Positions 22,326 through 33,812 of a stretch of DNA of 64,000 nucleotides are shown here, piece after piece. The stretch spans positions 27,205,378-27,269,377 of the forward strand of contig NC_087071.1 in assembly GCF_963678635.1 (NCBI RefSeq), written 5' to 3'. This DNA is from Symsagittifera roscoffensis. Taxonomy: Eukaryota > Xenacoelomorpha > Acoela > Convolutidae. A program made the translations under genes and the position numbers. Numbering within the stretch: position 1 is the first letter of the stretch; each line of letters opens with the position of its first letter. The notes below the pieces were generated by a model. It had not been told where the DNA came from and made no database searches. It saw nothing but the letters and a program-made list of their open reading frames with translations.

Positions 22326-22550
22326 AATTGATTTTTTAATTGATTCAGGAGCAGAATCAAATATAATTAATATTCCCACATGGAATGAAATCAAAACATT
22401 ACATCCAAAATTAACGCCTCTTGCAACCTCTAGTAAACTAGCAACAGCACAAGGATCAACATTAGTAAATTATGGAAAAATCCCATTATTCCTTCTCCCC
22501 ACGAGAAAAATGGAGCAAAACAAAATTTTAAACAAACCACTTAAATAAAT
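22169..22550 (+). CDS. Aspartic protease domain, copy 1
   Basis: The open frame ends at TAA 22546. It includes DLEIDFLIDSGAESNIINI, the retroviral-type aspartic protease active site (DSG in place of DTG), followed by a LATAQGSTLVNYGKI flap-like part. After the stop, the same frame continues with KHNIIGIPFITKYIP, the usual second protease block (IIG..F), so the stop is probably a mutation. Copy 2 has the same stop. Confidence 0.72.
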
Positions 22551-23227
22551 ATTTCAAATTACTGATATTAAGCACAATATCATTGGCATACCATTTATAA
22601 CTAAATATATACCAACAATCAACATCTTAAATAGTGAGATCCATATCAAAGATAAATATACAAAACAAAAAATACAGTCTTAACATTCTTCCAAAGACTA
22701 AACAAACAACCACCATTTTTCAAAATTTTATCCATTTATAATCAAGAACGGAAACACCTGAAACCACTATCAGGAAATATATATAACTTTTCAATAAAAC
22801 AAGTGCACCAATATGATAAAAATCAAACTAAACAACACCTTTTTATGTCAGACTTTGAATTCAAACCTATGCATAAGTTTTTCAAAATCACGATTTCATC
22901 CATAAAATACTTAAAAAATACGAATTCCATACATTTCATTACACGTGTATAACAATACACCATATCAAATAACATTACCCCTAGGACTTTTAGGATATTG
23001 TGAAACAAATGCTACAATTTCACCTATAAATGAAGTAGCCTACCGAGTTAATATTATTTTACAACTATTAGATATTTGCCAATCAATAATTCTTGACGAA
23101 GAATTATCCATAAATAAAATTTTAAAATAATGAAAAAAGAAACACAGATTATTTCCCAAAAACACCATATTTTAAACCGACATTCAATATAACAAATTAC
23201 ACAAAAGAACCACAAAAATTTTTAACA

Positions 23228-24111
23228 ATGTTTATTTTTCAACACTCACAAATAACAAAAGTTGAATTTGACAAATTAGCTAAACAACTGTTAAAATATT
23301 CAACAGTCTACGCAACATCGAAATTTGACGTTGGAAAAATTAGTTCATCACTACACCTTCCATTAAAACCTGACGCAGTTTCAAAAAACAAAGAGCAAGT
23401 AAAGTACCGATTCACTTAAACGACAAGTTAAAAAGATTACTTGATATTTTAGAACAATACGAAATTATATCACCAGTAAATAAAGAAGAACAACCAAAAG
23501 CTAATACCTTCATCAACCCTGTTATAATTCTAGCAAAAGGTGAATCGCTAAAAATAGTTTTAGACGCTAGATATCTCAATTCACTAATTGACGAATCAAA
23601 ATGCAATTGGCCTATTGAACCAATACAAGTTATCTTAACAAAGATAATTGGTAAATACTTCACAACCGCAGATATGAATAGTGCTTATAATCAAATGCCA
23701 CTAGATGAACAATCACGACGCTTAACACAATTTGTTATTGGAAATCAACAATACGAGTTTAATCGATTATTCTATGGAATATCCATAGGACCAGCAGCTT
23801 TTTCAGCTTTCATGATTAAAATTTTTAGACCACTAATACTCAAGAAAAATGCAATCACATATTTAGATGATGTTTTCATGCAATCTCAAACTGAAGAAGA
23901 AATGCTTACAGTTTTGGAACAATATCATAAATTACTTCAGAACGAAAATCTGAAAGCAGCCCCTGATAAATCACATTTCTTTTTAACACGCGTTAAATTT
24001 TTAGGACATAATATTGAACGAAATACTATCACCCCATTATATTCTCGCATTGATGCAATCCAAAAACTTCAACCACCTACAAATAAAAAGAAAATCCAAG
24101 AATTCCTTTGA
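23228..24111 (+). pseudogene. Reverse transcriptase, copy 1
   Basis: RT blocks appear in order. PVIILAKGESLKIVLDARYLN comes from the 23430-23660 frame. The ORF at 23674-24111 carries TADMNSAYNQMPLDEQSRR, YEFNRLFYGISIGPAAFSAFM, the catalytic YLDDVF, and FFLTRVKFLGHNI. A short shift near 23415 separates the early part (23228-23419). A TGA at 24108 interrupts the frame where Gypsy elements have the FLG.LNF motif; the same TGA is in copy 2. Confidence 0.85.
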
Positions 24112-24726
24112 ATGTTGAATTTCTTAAGTAAATATGTTTACAAAATGCAGTTATAATTAAGACCTTTCTATAACATCCTCAGACAACAAAATAATTTTGA
24201 ACGGACCACTGAACATCAAACTCAATTTCAAGAAATTGAAAAACTTTCGACAGAACAAGTTTCAAACATAATTCCAGATCCAAGTCAACCATTCTATGCA
24301 ATGTGCGGTGCTTCAAATTTTGGCATCGGCGCAGCATTACTACAATCACATAGTGGAACAAATAAAATAAATCTTATATCGTCATATTCACGATTGTTCA
24401 CACAAGCCGAGCTACGACTCTCAACTCTAATGAGAGAATGTACAGCTATAAATTATACACTTACAGAATACGAATTTCTGATACTTGGATCAAAACACCC
24501 AACATTTCTTTTTACAGATCATAATCCAATTATATTTCTCTTCACACAAAAATCAAATCCTAAGCATAGAGTTTTTAGATTTCAAATAATTCTAATGAAA
24601 TTCCCAAACTTACATATAGTTTGGACTGCGGGAAAAAACCTTGCATTACCAGATTCATTAAGTAAAAATACGCCATTTGAACTACTTACACGAAAAACTA
24701 CAGTTGAAATAAAAAAAAAATATTAA
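24112..24726 (+). pseudogene. RT connection and RNase H, copy 1
   Basis: The frame continues past the TGA with LNFLSKYVYKMQL, another stop, then LRPFYNILRQQNNF (RT connection). RNase H follows: FYAMCGASNFGIGAALLQS, YSRLFTQAELRLSTLMREC, FLFTDHNPI and GKNLALPDSLSKN. The expected first catalytic Asp (D.S) reads CGAS here, so this residue is absent. The TDH motif is kept. An A-run shift at about 24716 ends the frame early compared with copy 2. Confidence 0.8.
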
Positions 24727-25095
24727 ATTCTATCTCGCAAAAGATGAAACATCACTCCGATTAGAATGAAAATATGCAGTAAAAACTGACATTGATCAAT
24801 CCCAAATAAATAATTTTCAACATTTTCCACTCTATTTAGATTGCCAAAATAATCACTATGAAATTGATTTATTAGGCACATCTACTTTTAAACCAATTCC
24901 ATACTCACAATGGATAAAAAAAATACTCAACAAAAGAAATATCATAAAAAAACTTTTTTCCAAAAATTGAAAAAGAAAATTTGACCGATAAAATAAATTT
25001 ATCAGGACCACAAACAAATGATTCAAAATATACAATAAATCAAGTTTTTGACCTCCATGACCCACTTGACACACTGCCCCTATTAAAACTAGAAA

Positions 25096-25473
25096 TTGAC
25101 AATATTTCCCCCCCCCCCAACAGAAAAAAATACACTTGAACTTTTAAAACAATATCAAAATCTCGACCCAGTAATTAGACAACTGAAATCATGGCACAAA
25201 TATAAAACTAAGCCAGCAAAAGTTGATACCACAATTTTAGGAAACAAAACACTCCTCCGATATTTCCGAAAATTTAATAACACAACAATCAAGGAAAATA
25301 CAGATCTTTTAGAATATCAATTAAAGGATTCCAAAGTTCCCTGTCTTCCTTTAATTATGATACTAAAAGCATTTAATATCTCCCATACACAAAATACAAA
25401 AAGACACTCAGGATCAGAAAAAACATACTCGAACTTTACACAAAACTTTTATGCCCCAAATGCACCAATTTGA
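25096..25473 (+). pseudogene. Integrase N-terminal zinc domain, copy 1
   Basis: 125 codons beginning at a C11 tract (25088-25098). It ends with the HHCC domain: H-T-Q-N-T-K-R-H, then after a TGA (25471, where copy 2 has TGG) CNDCIICQLNKP. The private TGA splits the zinc domain from the catalytic core. Confidence 0.75.
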
Positions 25474-26222
25474 ATAAAAGTATTATGCAACGATTGTATA
25501 ATATGTCAATTGAACAAACCTTATCCAAACCAAAAACAAATAGCACAAAACAAGATTATAAAGGACAAAACTTATATTTCAACCATCGCATTTCATTAGA
25601 CACAAAAGGACCAATTTCACCATCCTCTGAAGGAAACTCCTACATTATGGTCATTGTTGATGCATTCACCCATTATGTAGCACTCAACCCAGTACTACAT
25701 TGTAATGCTTATTATGCTTACACAACACTTTACGAACATTGGATAGCTAAATTCGGATTACCCGAAATCTTAGTTAGAGACAACGGTACAGAATTTATAA
25801 ATAATGAAATCATCAAACTATGCCACATATATAGCATTAAACATAAACCACGTACATCTCATGCACCTCGGACAAACGGTTTAGTTGAAGGTATGAACCG
25901 TTCATTACAGGAATATCTCAGATGTATCATAAATGGAAATGATACACGATACACAGAATGGTCAGCAGATGTAAAATTATTTCCCTTATCATATAATTCA
26001 CAAATCACGACAACTTTAGGAATGTCACCATTTGAAATGGTTTTTAATCAAAAGCCACGAAAACCGATTATGTTTACAGCAAATGCCCATAAAAATGCAC
26101 AAGGTTATTGCCAACCAAATAAAGATAAAATTTGTTATAACCTACCTTTACACACACATGATGAAGATCATTTTCATCACCCACAAATTCTTAAATTAGC
26201 CTCCGGCAGACATACCGAATGA
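25470..26222 (+). CDS. Integrase catalytic core, copy 1
   Basis: Contains the three acidic positions of the DDE core: D in ISLDTKGPI, D in VRDNGTEF and E in NGLVEGMNRSLQEYLR, with the expected spacing. The open frame is 250 codons and ends at TGA 26220. Compared with copy 2 it has an extra TTGTAATGCT-type insertion around 25700-25715 that keeps the frame here while copy 2 shifts. This is the best preserved enzyme domain in the element. Confidence 0.82.
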   Translation: MNKSIMQRLYNMSIEQTLSKPKTNSTKQDYKGQNLYFNHRISLDTKGPISPSSEGNSYIMVIVDAFTHYVALNPVLHCNAYYAYTTLYEHWIAKFGLPEILVRDNGTEFINNEIIKLCHIYSIKHKPRTSHAPRTNGLVEGMNRSLQEYLRCIINGNDTRYTEWSADVKLFPLSYNSQITTTLGMSPFEMVFNQKPRKPIMFTANAHKNAQGYCQPNKDKICYNLPLHTHDEDHFHHPQILKLASGRHTE

Positions 26223-26262
26223 AATAAAAACACAATGAAATTTACCAAAAAGTAACAAAAAA

Positions 26263-26862
26263 ATGTTACAAAGGCAAAACATTAACAGCCAAATTAATTC
26301 ACGCTTTATGCCAGTCACAGATTTAAAAATTGGAACAATTATCTTAATACTTAATTTCAAGACACAAAAAGGAATCTCTAAAAAACTACAACCACTTCGA
26401 AAAGGACCATACCAAATAATTGCCAAACCCACTGACGTAACGTATAAATTCACAGATTCAACCAAAAGAGAAATTGTTCAACATCGTAACAATCTATTAC
26501 CTTACTACCCGAAAGAATACGCATTACGCGAATTAACTCAATTATATTCTTTTACAGGTTTAAAATTTTTTCAAAACCATACACATACAGAACAAGAAAC
26601 AAATATACAGGACAACGTTCATCATAAACAAAATCAAAAACAAAACACAACTCAAAACAATACAAAAACGCCAGACACAAAAATATCTCAAAAAGAAAAA
26701 AAAAACAGGAAAATGATAGAAAAAATTTTACCACAAGTACAAGTAGAAAAATCAGAACACAGAGAATCATCACGACTTAGAAATCAACCACGTAAAATTT
26801 ACAAAACATTCATCCCACAATCTAAAATTTTAAAGAAAGTTGAATTTCAAAAACAACTTTGA
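26263..26862 (+). CDS. Integrase C-terminal (GPY/F-like) region, copy 1
   Basis: 199 codons in another frame. It holds LKIGTIILILNFKTQKG, then KGPYQIIAKPTDVTYKF and HRNNLLPYYPK, matching the Gypsy integrase C-terminal barrel (a GPY.I motif then a HR..L.PYY type end). A K/Q/T-rich tail and the closing SSRLRNQPRKIYKTFIPQSK follow. It is repeated at 36851-37445 (broken) and 39143-39738 (broken). Confidence 0.7.
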   Translation: MLQRQNINSQINSRFMPVTDLKIGTIILILNFKTQKGISKKLQPLRKGPYQIIAKPTDVTYKFTDSTKREIVQHRNNLLPYYPKEYALRELTQLYSFTGLKFFQNHTHTEQETNIQDNVHHKQNQKQNTTQNNTKTPDTKISQKEKKNRKMIEKILPQVQVEKSEHRESSRLRNQPRKIYKTFIPQSKILKKVEFQKQL

Positions 26863-27449
26863 TTTTAAAATTAAAAGTTTGTACACCTCTAAATCATTTT
26901 GAACTTTCATATTTTCAAGATAACATGCTGAAACATACGCAACAATTCTAGTTCGAATTCAGCCAATAGGATTCACTCAAATCCGTCACCTTCTATATCT
27001 CTATTACAAACCTACTAGCCGATAGATATTAAACTCGAGGCATATCTATAACTATAACTTTACAACCTCCAGGTCAAAATTAAGCAACTCGCTAAAACTT
27101 GACAACTAAAATAAATACCACCATAATATTACAACCCTCCCCTATCTAATAAAGATCAACAATATTTTCCCAACTCAGACCTCAAAAACCCTCTTACCAA
27201 GATTGGCAAATTAGCCTAAAAAAAAAGGACCATAATCATTTGGCCTAAAGTACAAATATTTCAAAAATACCCCAGATTACTCAACAAATAAAAACAAAGC
27301 AAAGAAGACCTCCCAAACACCATAAAATTAGCCTCCAACAATTTTTCACAAAACTCAACCCACTTGTCAAAAAATCAATAAATAATCCAACCACACTTGA
27401 ATCTCGCATCAGAAAACAAAAAATATTCGACGAATGAATCATTTCTTAA

Positions 27450-27880
27450 ATGCTTTTCTCTCTAATAGTCGATACCTTAAAAAATATAATCTTAAATCTT
27501 TTCATAAAATTTTTCATTCTATTTAAACTTTTGCTAATATTTTTTATTGAAACTTTTGAAGCTTTAACAATTCTTTTAATAATTTTTTTTGCAATATTTT
27601 TTAAATTTTCTACGCCCTATTTGAAATATATTTACAACTTTCCCAAATCATTGACCACATTCACAGGTACGATAATTTAAAGTCTATTTAATTGATACGA
27701 ACAATTTTTAGTAGAACAGAAGTTTTTTTACTATTCGTAATGTTCATCACATTTTTATCATCCCTAATTATGACAATGTTCAAATATGTAAAAAAGGCAA
27801 TAGTCACATTCGCCTTAGCAAAAATCCTTTTAATTCTATTCATCGAAGAATATTACATTAAACATAAATCTTCCCACTAG
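27450..27880 (+). CDS. Hydrophobic transmembrane ORFs, copy 1
   Basis: Two short T-rich ORFs (76 codons at 27450-27680; 62 codons at 27692-27880) made almost wholly of F, L and I. FFILFKLLLIFFIETFEAL and VFLLFVMFITFLSSLIMTMF look like membrane helices. Their base composition breaks sharply from the A/C-rich rest of the element. They may be one membrane protein with a frame break. Copy 3 (40325-40755) keeps the same arrangement; copy 2 has a ~134-bp deletion that fuses them (38034-38330). Confidence 0.45.
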
Positions 27881-27909
27881 AAAAAGATCAATCGGAGACA
27901 TTTCCAAAA

Positions 27910-28281
27910 TTGCTAACCAACCATCACAAAATCAGTCTTCACCGACATCTTCTCAAAAACCCAGCCAAACCCACATCTACCCAAAACCCGCAAACATCTA
28001 CACGAATTTCTTTTCATGATAACCCATACGCTTTTGAAGAACGACATGCTCGCTTATCTGAACCACTAGAACCAGTTCAGCGACAAGCATCCCTAAGTGA
28101 ACCAACATATAATTTATACCCCACATTACCACAAGACTTAAATAGAGTAAGACATATTAGTCAAAATCAAAATACAGTTGAAATAAATAGACAAATTATA
28201 CATCCACGAAGAAATAGAAATTTTCAAACCCCTTTTGATAATTTGATATACCCCAATCACCAGCACCAACTACTTCAGTAA
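27910..28281 (+). CDS. Unrecognised 123-aa ORF before env, copy 1
   Basis: Polar, P/Q/R-rich (ERHARLSEPLEPVQRQASLS, HPRRNRNFQTPFD). Nearly identical ORFs are at 38360-38731 and 40785-41156, so it is one of the best kept frames of the post-pol region. It has no domain I can name. The predicted disorder and position between the membrane ORFs and env suggest an accessory protein or the cytoplasmic/N-terminal part of the env precursor. Confidence 0.4.
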   Translation: MLTNHHKISLHRHLLKNPAKPTSTQNPQTSTRISFHDNPYAFEERHARLSEPLEPVQRQASLSEPTYNLYPTLPQDLNRVRHISQNQNTVEINRQIIHPRRNRNFQTPFDNLIYPNHQHQLLQ

Positions 28282-28329
28282 TTTCAAGTAGTAATTACCA
28301 GAAACCCCCACACTCCTTTCACAACATAG

Positions 28330-29016
28330 CACCTCAAGTATACTCTCAGATTACTTAGGTTCAACACCGACAACTGAACAAATACGTGAAAATCCTACTA
28401 ACCCCCCAATCCTACCGAACGCCTACCATATTCGGCAACGCACTCATATACACAAGGTGAACCAAACATAGTAAATAAACCAATAGATATTTCTACAGAT
28501 ACAACACCATCATCATTACCAAAAATATTATCACTCCCGTAAACACCATCATTAAGTCAAATCGCACCGACTGTTTTCCCTTTAAGTTTCCCAAACAACC
28601 TCGACGCTAGATATCGAGAACAATCATCATCAAATATCCCTTTACGATTAGATTGGAATACTTTCGTAGCACCTCCTCCATTATTTGGACAACATCACGA
28701 AAGTAACCGACTCCACAATTGGGTAATCAATAGATTACAATATAGACAGGATATACACGAAGATATTCGAGAACATAATATTCAAATACTCCAACAAAAG
28801 AGCCTCCAATTAAAATTTGAAATCACAATCAGACTCAATAATATTGTTCAACATCCCTATCCATTAAATCCACCAAATATAACAGCTCAATCGCTACCAC
28901 CACCATTTATAACAACTGAAGTAATATATAAATACGATAGATATACAAAAAACACAATTGGTTACTTAACATTTTATAACCCATACTCCGGATTATCATA
29001 CACATGTATATTCTAA
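28330..29016 (+). pseudogene. Env-upstream ORF (209-aa in copy 3), copy 1, broken
   Basis: Corresponds to the intact 41261-41890 ORF. In copy 1 the frame is interrupted by an extra C near 28403 and by a stop where copy 3 has TCA (28540 region, LP-stop-TPSL). It contains YREQSSSNIPLRLDWNTF and the FITTEVIYKYDRYTKNTIGY segment. Confidence 0.5.
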
Positions 29017-29716
29017 AAATATCAAAATTTGAACACATCCTTTTTCTAATATTTTCCGACCAAAACACAAATCCTTCTCCTCGCAAAGGACCCCAGGTTT
29101 TATTAGTAACACACTATGATTGTGAAGAAAACGAACAAGAAACACTACACAAATATGCAATAAAGTATCACAATTCGAAACAGAACCACAAGCTATAGAA
29201 ACTACAAATGTATTAGCAACATTGTATTCAAAAGCCCGAGCAACAACAGTCACAGGATATAAATTTACAGCAACTTTTTCCGAAAACAAAGTACATTGTT
29301 CACAAGTTTTCAACGGAAATAAGAACCAACTTGATCACGAATCATTCTACCAAATTAATTTAGAACGACTTTTACTTCTAAATCCCGATGATTGTAAAAA
29401 CGAATTACTCAGACTAAATATCACGAGAAACAAAAACACAGACAGAAAATTAGTAAATTTTCAAGTTTTTGCCAATTTTGTACATCAAGCAGAACTTGAA
29501 CGATACCAAGGACATATTAAATTAGACGAAAAACACCCATATAACGGCGCACACGGACGGGTAATTTATGATATACACGATAAACACTGGATAACACAAA
29601 TTGGAATAAATAATCCTTCAAACTGCAAAGCAGACACAAAAAATAAAGGATATCAAGAAACAATGTTTTTGATTGGAAAATACAACTTGAAAAAATACAA
29701 CTCACACGAGACTTAA
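28996..29716 (+). pseudogene. Env-like glycoprotein N-terminal part, copy 1, truncated
   Basis: Two frames (29004-29198 and 29222-29716) correspond to the single 232-codon ORF at 41878-42576. A 5-base difference near 29165 breaks the frame and an 18-bp insertion lies near 29630. The rest of env is cut off at 29775 by the duplication junction. Confidence 0.6.
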
Positions 29717-29841
29717 CTGATAACACCATGATCTATCAAGGAATTAGATTACCTTGCAAAATTGATCAAGGTTATCAGCATGGTTTATAATAGATTATTT
29801 TACCCACAATTTAGATTTAATTGCACAAGCAAGAAAAAATT

Positions 29842-31260
29842 TTAGACCCCAAAGTACCAATGACGACACTGTCATTGCAGAACAATCAGATTACGTTTCG
29901 GACCCTGAATGGTCTCATCCAGCATTTATAAATATTCCAGCGGATATCTCAAGTCAAGCAATAAGTACAATATCTTTTCACAAAGATTATGTAAAAGTAA
30001 TACCATTAACGATTGACGCAACAACATAAAACTATAAAACATTTTTACCTGAGACACGAAATAACAGCTTAAATTCAACAGTCTTAAATAATGAAAATCT
30101 CAATGGAACTAGAAATCTTACAGCAAGACATTCAAACACCATCACATTTCATAAATGAAGAAATCGTCCAAACAACAGTAACAACTACACAACAAAGTAT
30201 TTCACCAATACACCCAAATCTCACAACACCAAAAAATACAAATACATCACTAACACAAGTAACATTTTAATCGACCGTTAAACCTTCGGTTGCTCCAAAA
30301 TGTTCCCATATGGACTATCAGACATCTACACCAATGGCAAAACCGTCAAAAAACACGGAAAACGTTCACAAGAAACACTTTTGCAGAACACAATTATAAT
30401 TATGTACACCAATCAAAAACAAATCAACCCCCCCCCCCCCCCGAAAAAAAAAACACAAAATTTAAACCACGTATGTTCTCATTATTGGAATCTTCCAAAT
30501 ACATCAACCAATTCAGTAAATTTTCCAGATAATCCACACCCTCCACAGGATTATAGTGACAATTACCCATTTTTTCAACAAAATACGAAAAAACAACAAA
30601 CACCTTATAACACAAATTACTTATCATCTGATGATGATGATTACTATCAACGAGATATTTTTGCATCATATACTAACGAATATCGCACACAGAGACCGCG
30701 ACAATCTCAACCATCCCAAATATGAAAATTTACCCACAGAATCCAACAGATATGCAGAATCAACAAGCAATGCATATAAAAAACCCATTTAACGCAGAGT
30801 CTTTTCAATCTATACAACCACAAAACCCAATGTCAATGCATTCTTACCAACCGACTGAAATGCAAAAGAAAATATCGCTTCCATATTAATTTCAGCAACT
30901 TGTAATGACAAAAAATCAACTTTCAAACTTCTCACAAATGCCAAATGCCGCAGAATCACTACAGATGACTATGAATCCATACCTCATGGGTGGATCGTCA
31001 ATAACATCGAACAAACCATTAATGGTATTCACAAGAACATACCCTGAATAGTCTGTAGAAGACTATTTAAATGCAGTAACAGCAAATTTAATTTTAAATA
31101 TAGGACCCGAACCAATTAATACACCACTCCATCAAAATTGGATACATAGACGCACATCGTTAATACAAACAACACTAGTTGGCGCAGCCCATAAAGGGTT
31201 TTCAGTACTACCCATAGAATTAAAATCAGATCGGAAAAGATTCAAACAAGAATTTTAAAA
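29842..31260 (+). pseudogene. Decayed gag segment, copy 2
   Basis: Matches 19464-20690 and includes ~220 bp lost from copy 1 that reads EQSDYVSDPEWSHPAFINIP in one frame. It contains the C15-A10 tract (30428-30452), the ORFs at 30290-30532 and 30300-30725, and the shared TAG at 31049 within the capsid-like part. Confidence 0.45.
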
Positions 31261-31261
31261 A

Positions 31262-31516
31262 ATGTTTGATTCTGAAAGAAACAAACAATATCAAAGAGTC
31301 TTATGCAACGAAATACGCAGATTACCAGATGAAACAATTAAACAATTAGCAGTTCGTATCAAAACACTAGTTCGAAAAGCATATTCACTCAATACACATG
31401 ATTACAAAAGCACAAAAATGACAGAAATTTTAATGATGACCTTAACACCTCAATTAAGGAAAAAAGCTATAAAAAGAGAGCATCTCATCCTTCCTCACAT
31501 CGAGAACCCGATTTAA
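31262..31516 (+). CDS. gag capsid C-terminal part, copy 2
   Basis: 84 codons: KMFDSERNKQYQRV, RRLPDETIKQLAVRIKTLV, KAYSLNTHDYKSTKM. It is open through the position where copy 1 has a TAA (20758). It is preceded by an in-frame stop shared by both copies. Confidence 0.6.
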   Translation: MFDSERNKQYQRVLCNEIRRLPDETIKQLAVRIKTLVRKAYSLNTHDYKSTKMTEILMMTLTPQLRKKAIKREHLILPHIENPI

Positions 31517-31683
31517 ATTTTAGAAAATTAGTAGATAAACTAGAACAAGCAGAAATTACAATGAAACTCGAAGAAAGAGAAAATCTAAAACTAAAATATG
31601 TTAATAGGAGTGAAACAAATACTACCCATATAATAATAACATACAAGAATCAGACACAGACCTGATTGAAAAAATTACTGAAA

Positions 31684-32506
31684 TACTAAACATCTACGAA
31701 CGGAACCCAAATTTAAAGGCAAACGATCTTTCAAGAAATGGTGTAATTATTGCCGAAGATACGGACACAGTATTGCCGAATGTTGACAAAAACAACAAGA
31801 CAATCGGAATAAACCTCAAAAGCACAAAGAACTAAATAAGTCATTCTATCAATATTTGAAAAAAGATCAAAACCTACCAAATAAAAATATATTTAGTACT
31901 AATAGTTCAGGAAAACCACTTCCAAGTAACTCAAATTATTCAAGAAATCAATCACCATATAACTCCAGTTATAGAGGTAGATCGCCCGAACGAAGAGATT
32001 CACGAAATTTCTCACAAAATAGATATAGCCGATCGAATAGCCAAAATAATCAAAATGACTATTCACGATCGAATTCAAACACAACAGAATTTGTTTCTGC
32101 ATCCAGTTCCCATTCAAACCCAAGGAATAGACACTATTCCAATAATATATCACGAAACTCATCATACAACAGAAATAGAAACTATTCAAACAGTAGGAAT
32201 AGAAGTTATTCTAACAATCGAAATCAGAATTATCCAAACAACAGACCAAGGAATATTTCATATAATAGATCAAATTATCGCAGATCAATTGATAAGTATC
32301 AAAACAGATCACGAAATAATTCACAAAATCGAAACTCAAGTTACAACAATAGATACAGAAATAATTCCCAGTCACCACATAGGAATAATAACCGTTACTC
32401 CGATTCTAAACATCGATACAGAAGTAACACACCAAAGCACCAAAGACACAAAAATCAAGTGCAAACAAATGAAGAAACAACTTCAGACCCCCCAGGTATT
32501 GATTGA
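31684..32506 (+). CDS. Nucleocapsid-like CCHC and R/S/N-rich protein, copy 2
   Basis: Same as 21100-21922. The knuckle is at about 31744-31790. The 216-aa tail ORF (31856-32506) is identical at the protein level to copy 1 and, by eye, in DNA. Confidence 0.62.
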
Positions 32507-32909
32507 TGACACAGGAAGTAACGAATTACAATTAAACCACATTAATTGTGAATCAACAGATACTGAAAGTGATACAGATATTACCATCTCTGTAAATATG
32601 ATAACAGTCGAAAACGACTATGAACCTATTATATATGAACAACCTTTTACTTCACATATATACAAAAATCAATTGGAACGTCTTCATAATTATTACATTG
32701 GACCCATTAATAATAATACACAAACTACACAAGAAGTAAACGAAATTCACCCGGTAATTAAACCTGATAAAAAAAGACGAAACACAATGCTCAAACTCAA
32801 AACATATTTATCAAAATATACAGAAAGAACAACCCAGAGAAAAAATTTGGACAATTCCATTTCTCTTAGAAAGCCCAAGAAACAAAGAATTTCAACCACC
32901 AGATCTTGA
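32055..32909 (+). CDS. Overlapping gag-protease linker ORF, copy 2
   Basis: 284 codons identical to 21471-22325, overlapping the R/S/N-rich ORF in another frame. See that entry for the two halves and frame relations. Confidence 0.42.
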   Translation: MTIHDRIQTQQNLFLHPVPIQTQGIDTIPIIYHETHHTTEIETIQTVGIEVILTIEIRIIQTTDQGIFHIIDQIIADQLISIKTDHEIIHKIETQVTTIDTEIIPSHHIGIITVTPILNIDTEVTHQSTKDTKIKCKQMKKQLQTPQVLIDDTGSNELQLNHINCESTDTESDTDITISVNMITVENDYEPIIYEQPFTSHIYKNQLERLHNYYIGPINNNTQTTQEVNEIHPVIKPDKKRRNTMLKLKTYLSKYTERTTQRKNLDNSISLRKPKKQRISTTRS

Positions 32910-33135
32910 AATTGATTTTTTAATTGATTCAGGAGCAGAATCAAATATAATTAATATTCCCACATGGAATGAAATCAAAACATTACATCCAAAATTAACG
33001 CCTCTTGCAACCTCTAGTAAACTAGCAACAGCACAAGGATCAACATTAGTAAATTATGGAAAAATCCCATTATTCCTTCTCCCCACGAGAAAAATGGAGC
33101 AAAACAAAATTTTAAACAAACCACTTAAATAAATA
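32753..33135 (+). CDS. Aspartic protease domain, copy 2
   Basis: Same active site FLIDSGAESNIINI and the same terminating TAA as copy 1, followed in frame by the IIGIPF block. Confidence 0.7.
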
Positions 33136-33812
33136 TTTCAAATTACTGATATTAAGCACAATATCATTGGCATACCATTTATAACTAAATATATACCAAC
33201 AATCAACATCTTAAATAGTGAGATCCATATCAAAGATAAATATACAAAACAAAAAATACAGTCTTAACATTCTTCCAAAGACTAAACAAACAACCACCAT
33301 TTTTCAAAATTTTATCCATTTATAATCAAGAACGGAAACACCTGAAACCACTATCAGGAAATATATATAACTTTTCAATAAAACAAGTTCACCAATATGA
33401 TAAAAATCAAACTAAACAACAACTTTTTATGTCAGACTTTGAATTCAAACCTATCCATAAGTTTTTCAAAATCACGATTTCATCCATAAAATACTTAAAA
33501 AATACGAATTCCGATATCATTTCATTACACGTGTGTAACAATACACCATATCAAATAACATTACCCCTAGGACTTTTAGGATATTGTGAAACAAATGCTA
33601 CAATTTCACCTATAAATGAAGTAGCCTACCGAGTTAATATTATTTTACAACTATTAGATATTTGCCAATCAATAATTCTTGACGAAGAATTATCCATAAA
33701 TAATATATTAAAATAATGAAAAAAAAACACAGATTATTTCCCAAAAACACCATATTTTAAACCGACATTCAGTATAACAAATTACACAAAAGAACAATAA
33801 AAATTTTTAACA

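Larger units (their letters stand above)
19418..29775 (+). repeat. 10.36-kb tandem duplication, copy 1
   Basis: Position 19418 corresponds to 29776 and position 29775 corresponds to 42635. The junction joins env sequence (..ATCAAGGTTAT) directly to gag sequence (CAGCATGG..), with one base of shared T. The unit carries gag, pol and the first half of env. Compared with copy 2 it lacks about 220 bp near 19464 (between short AAAAAT-type matches) and has an 18-bp insertion near 29630. Confidence 0.88.
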
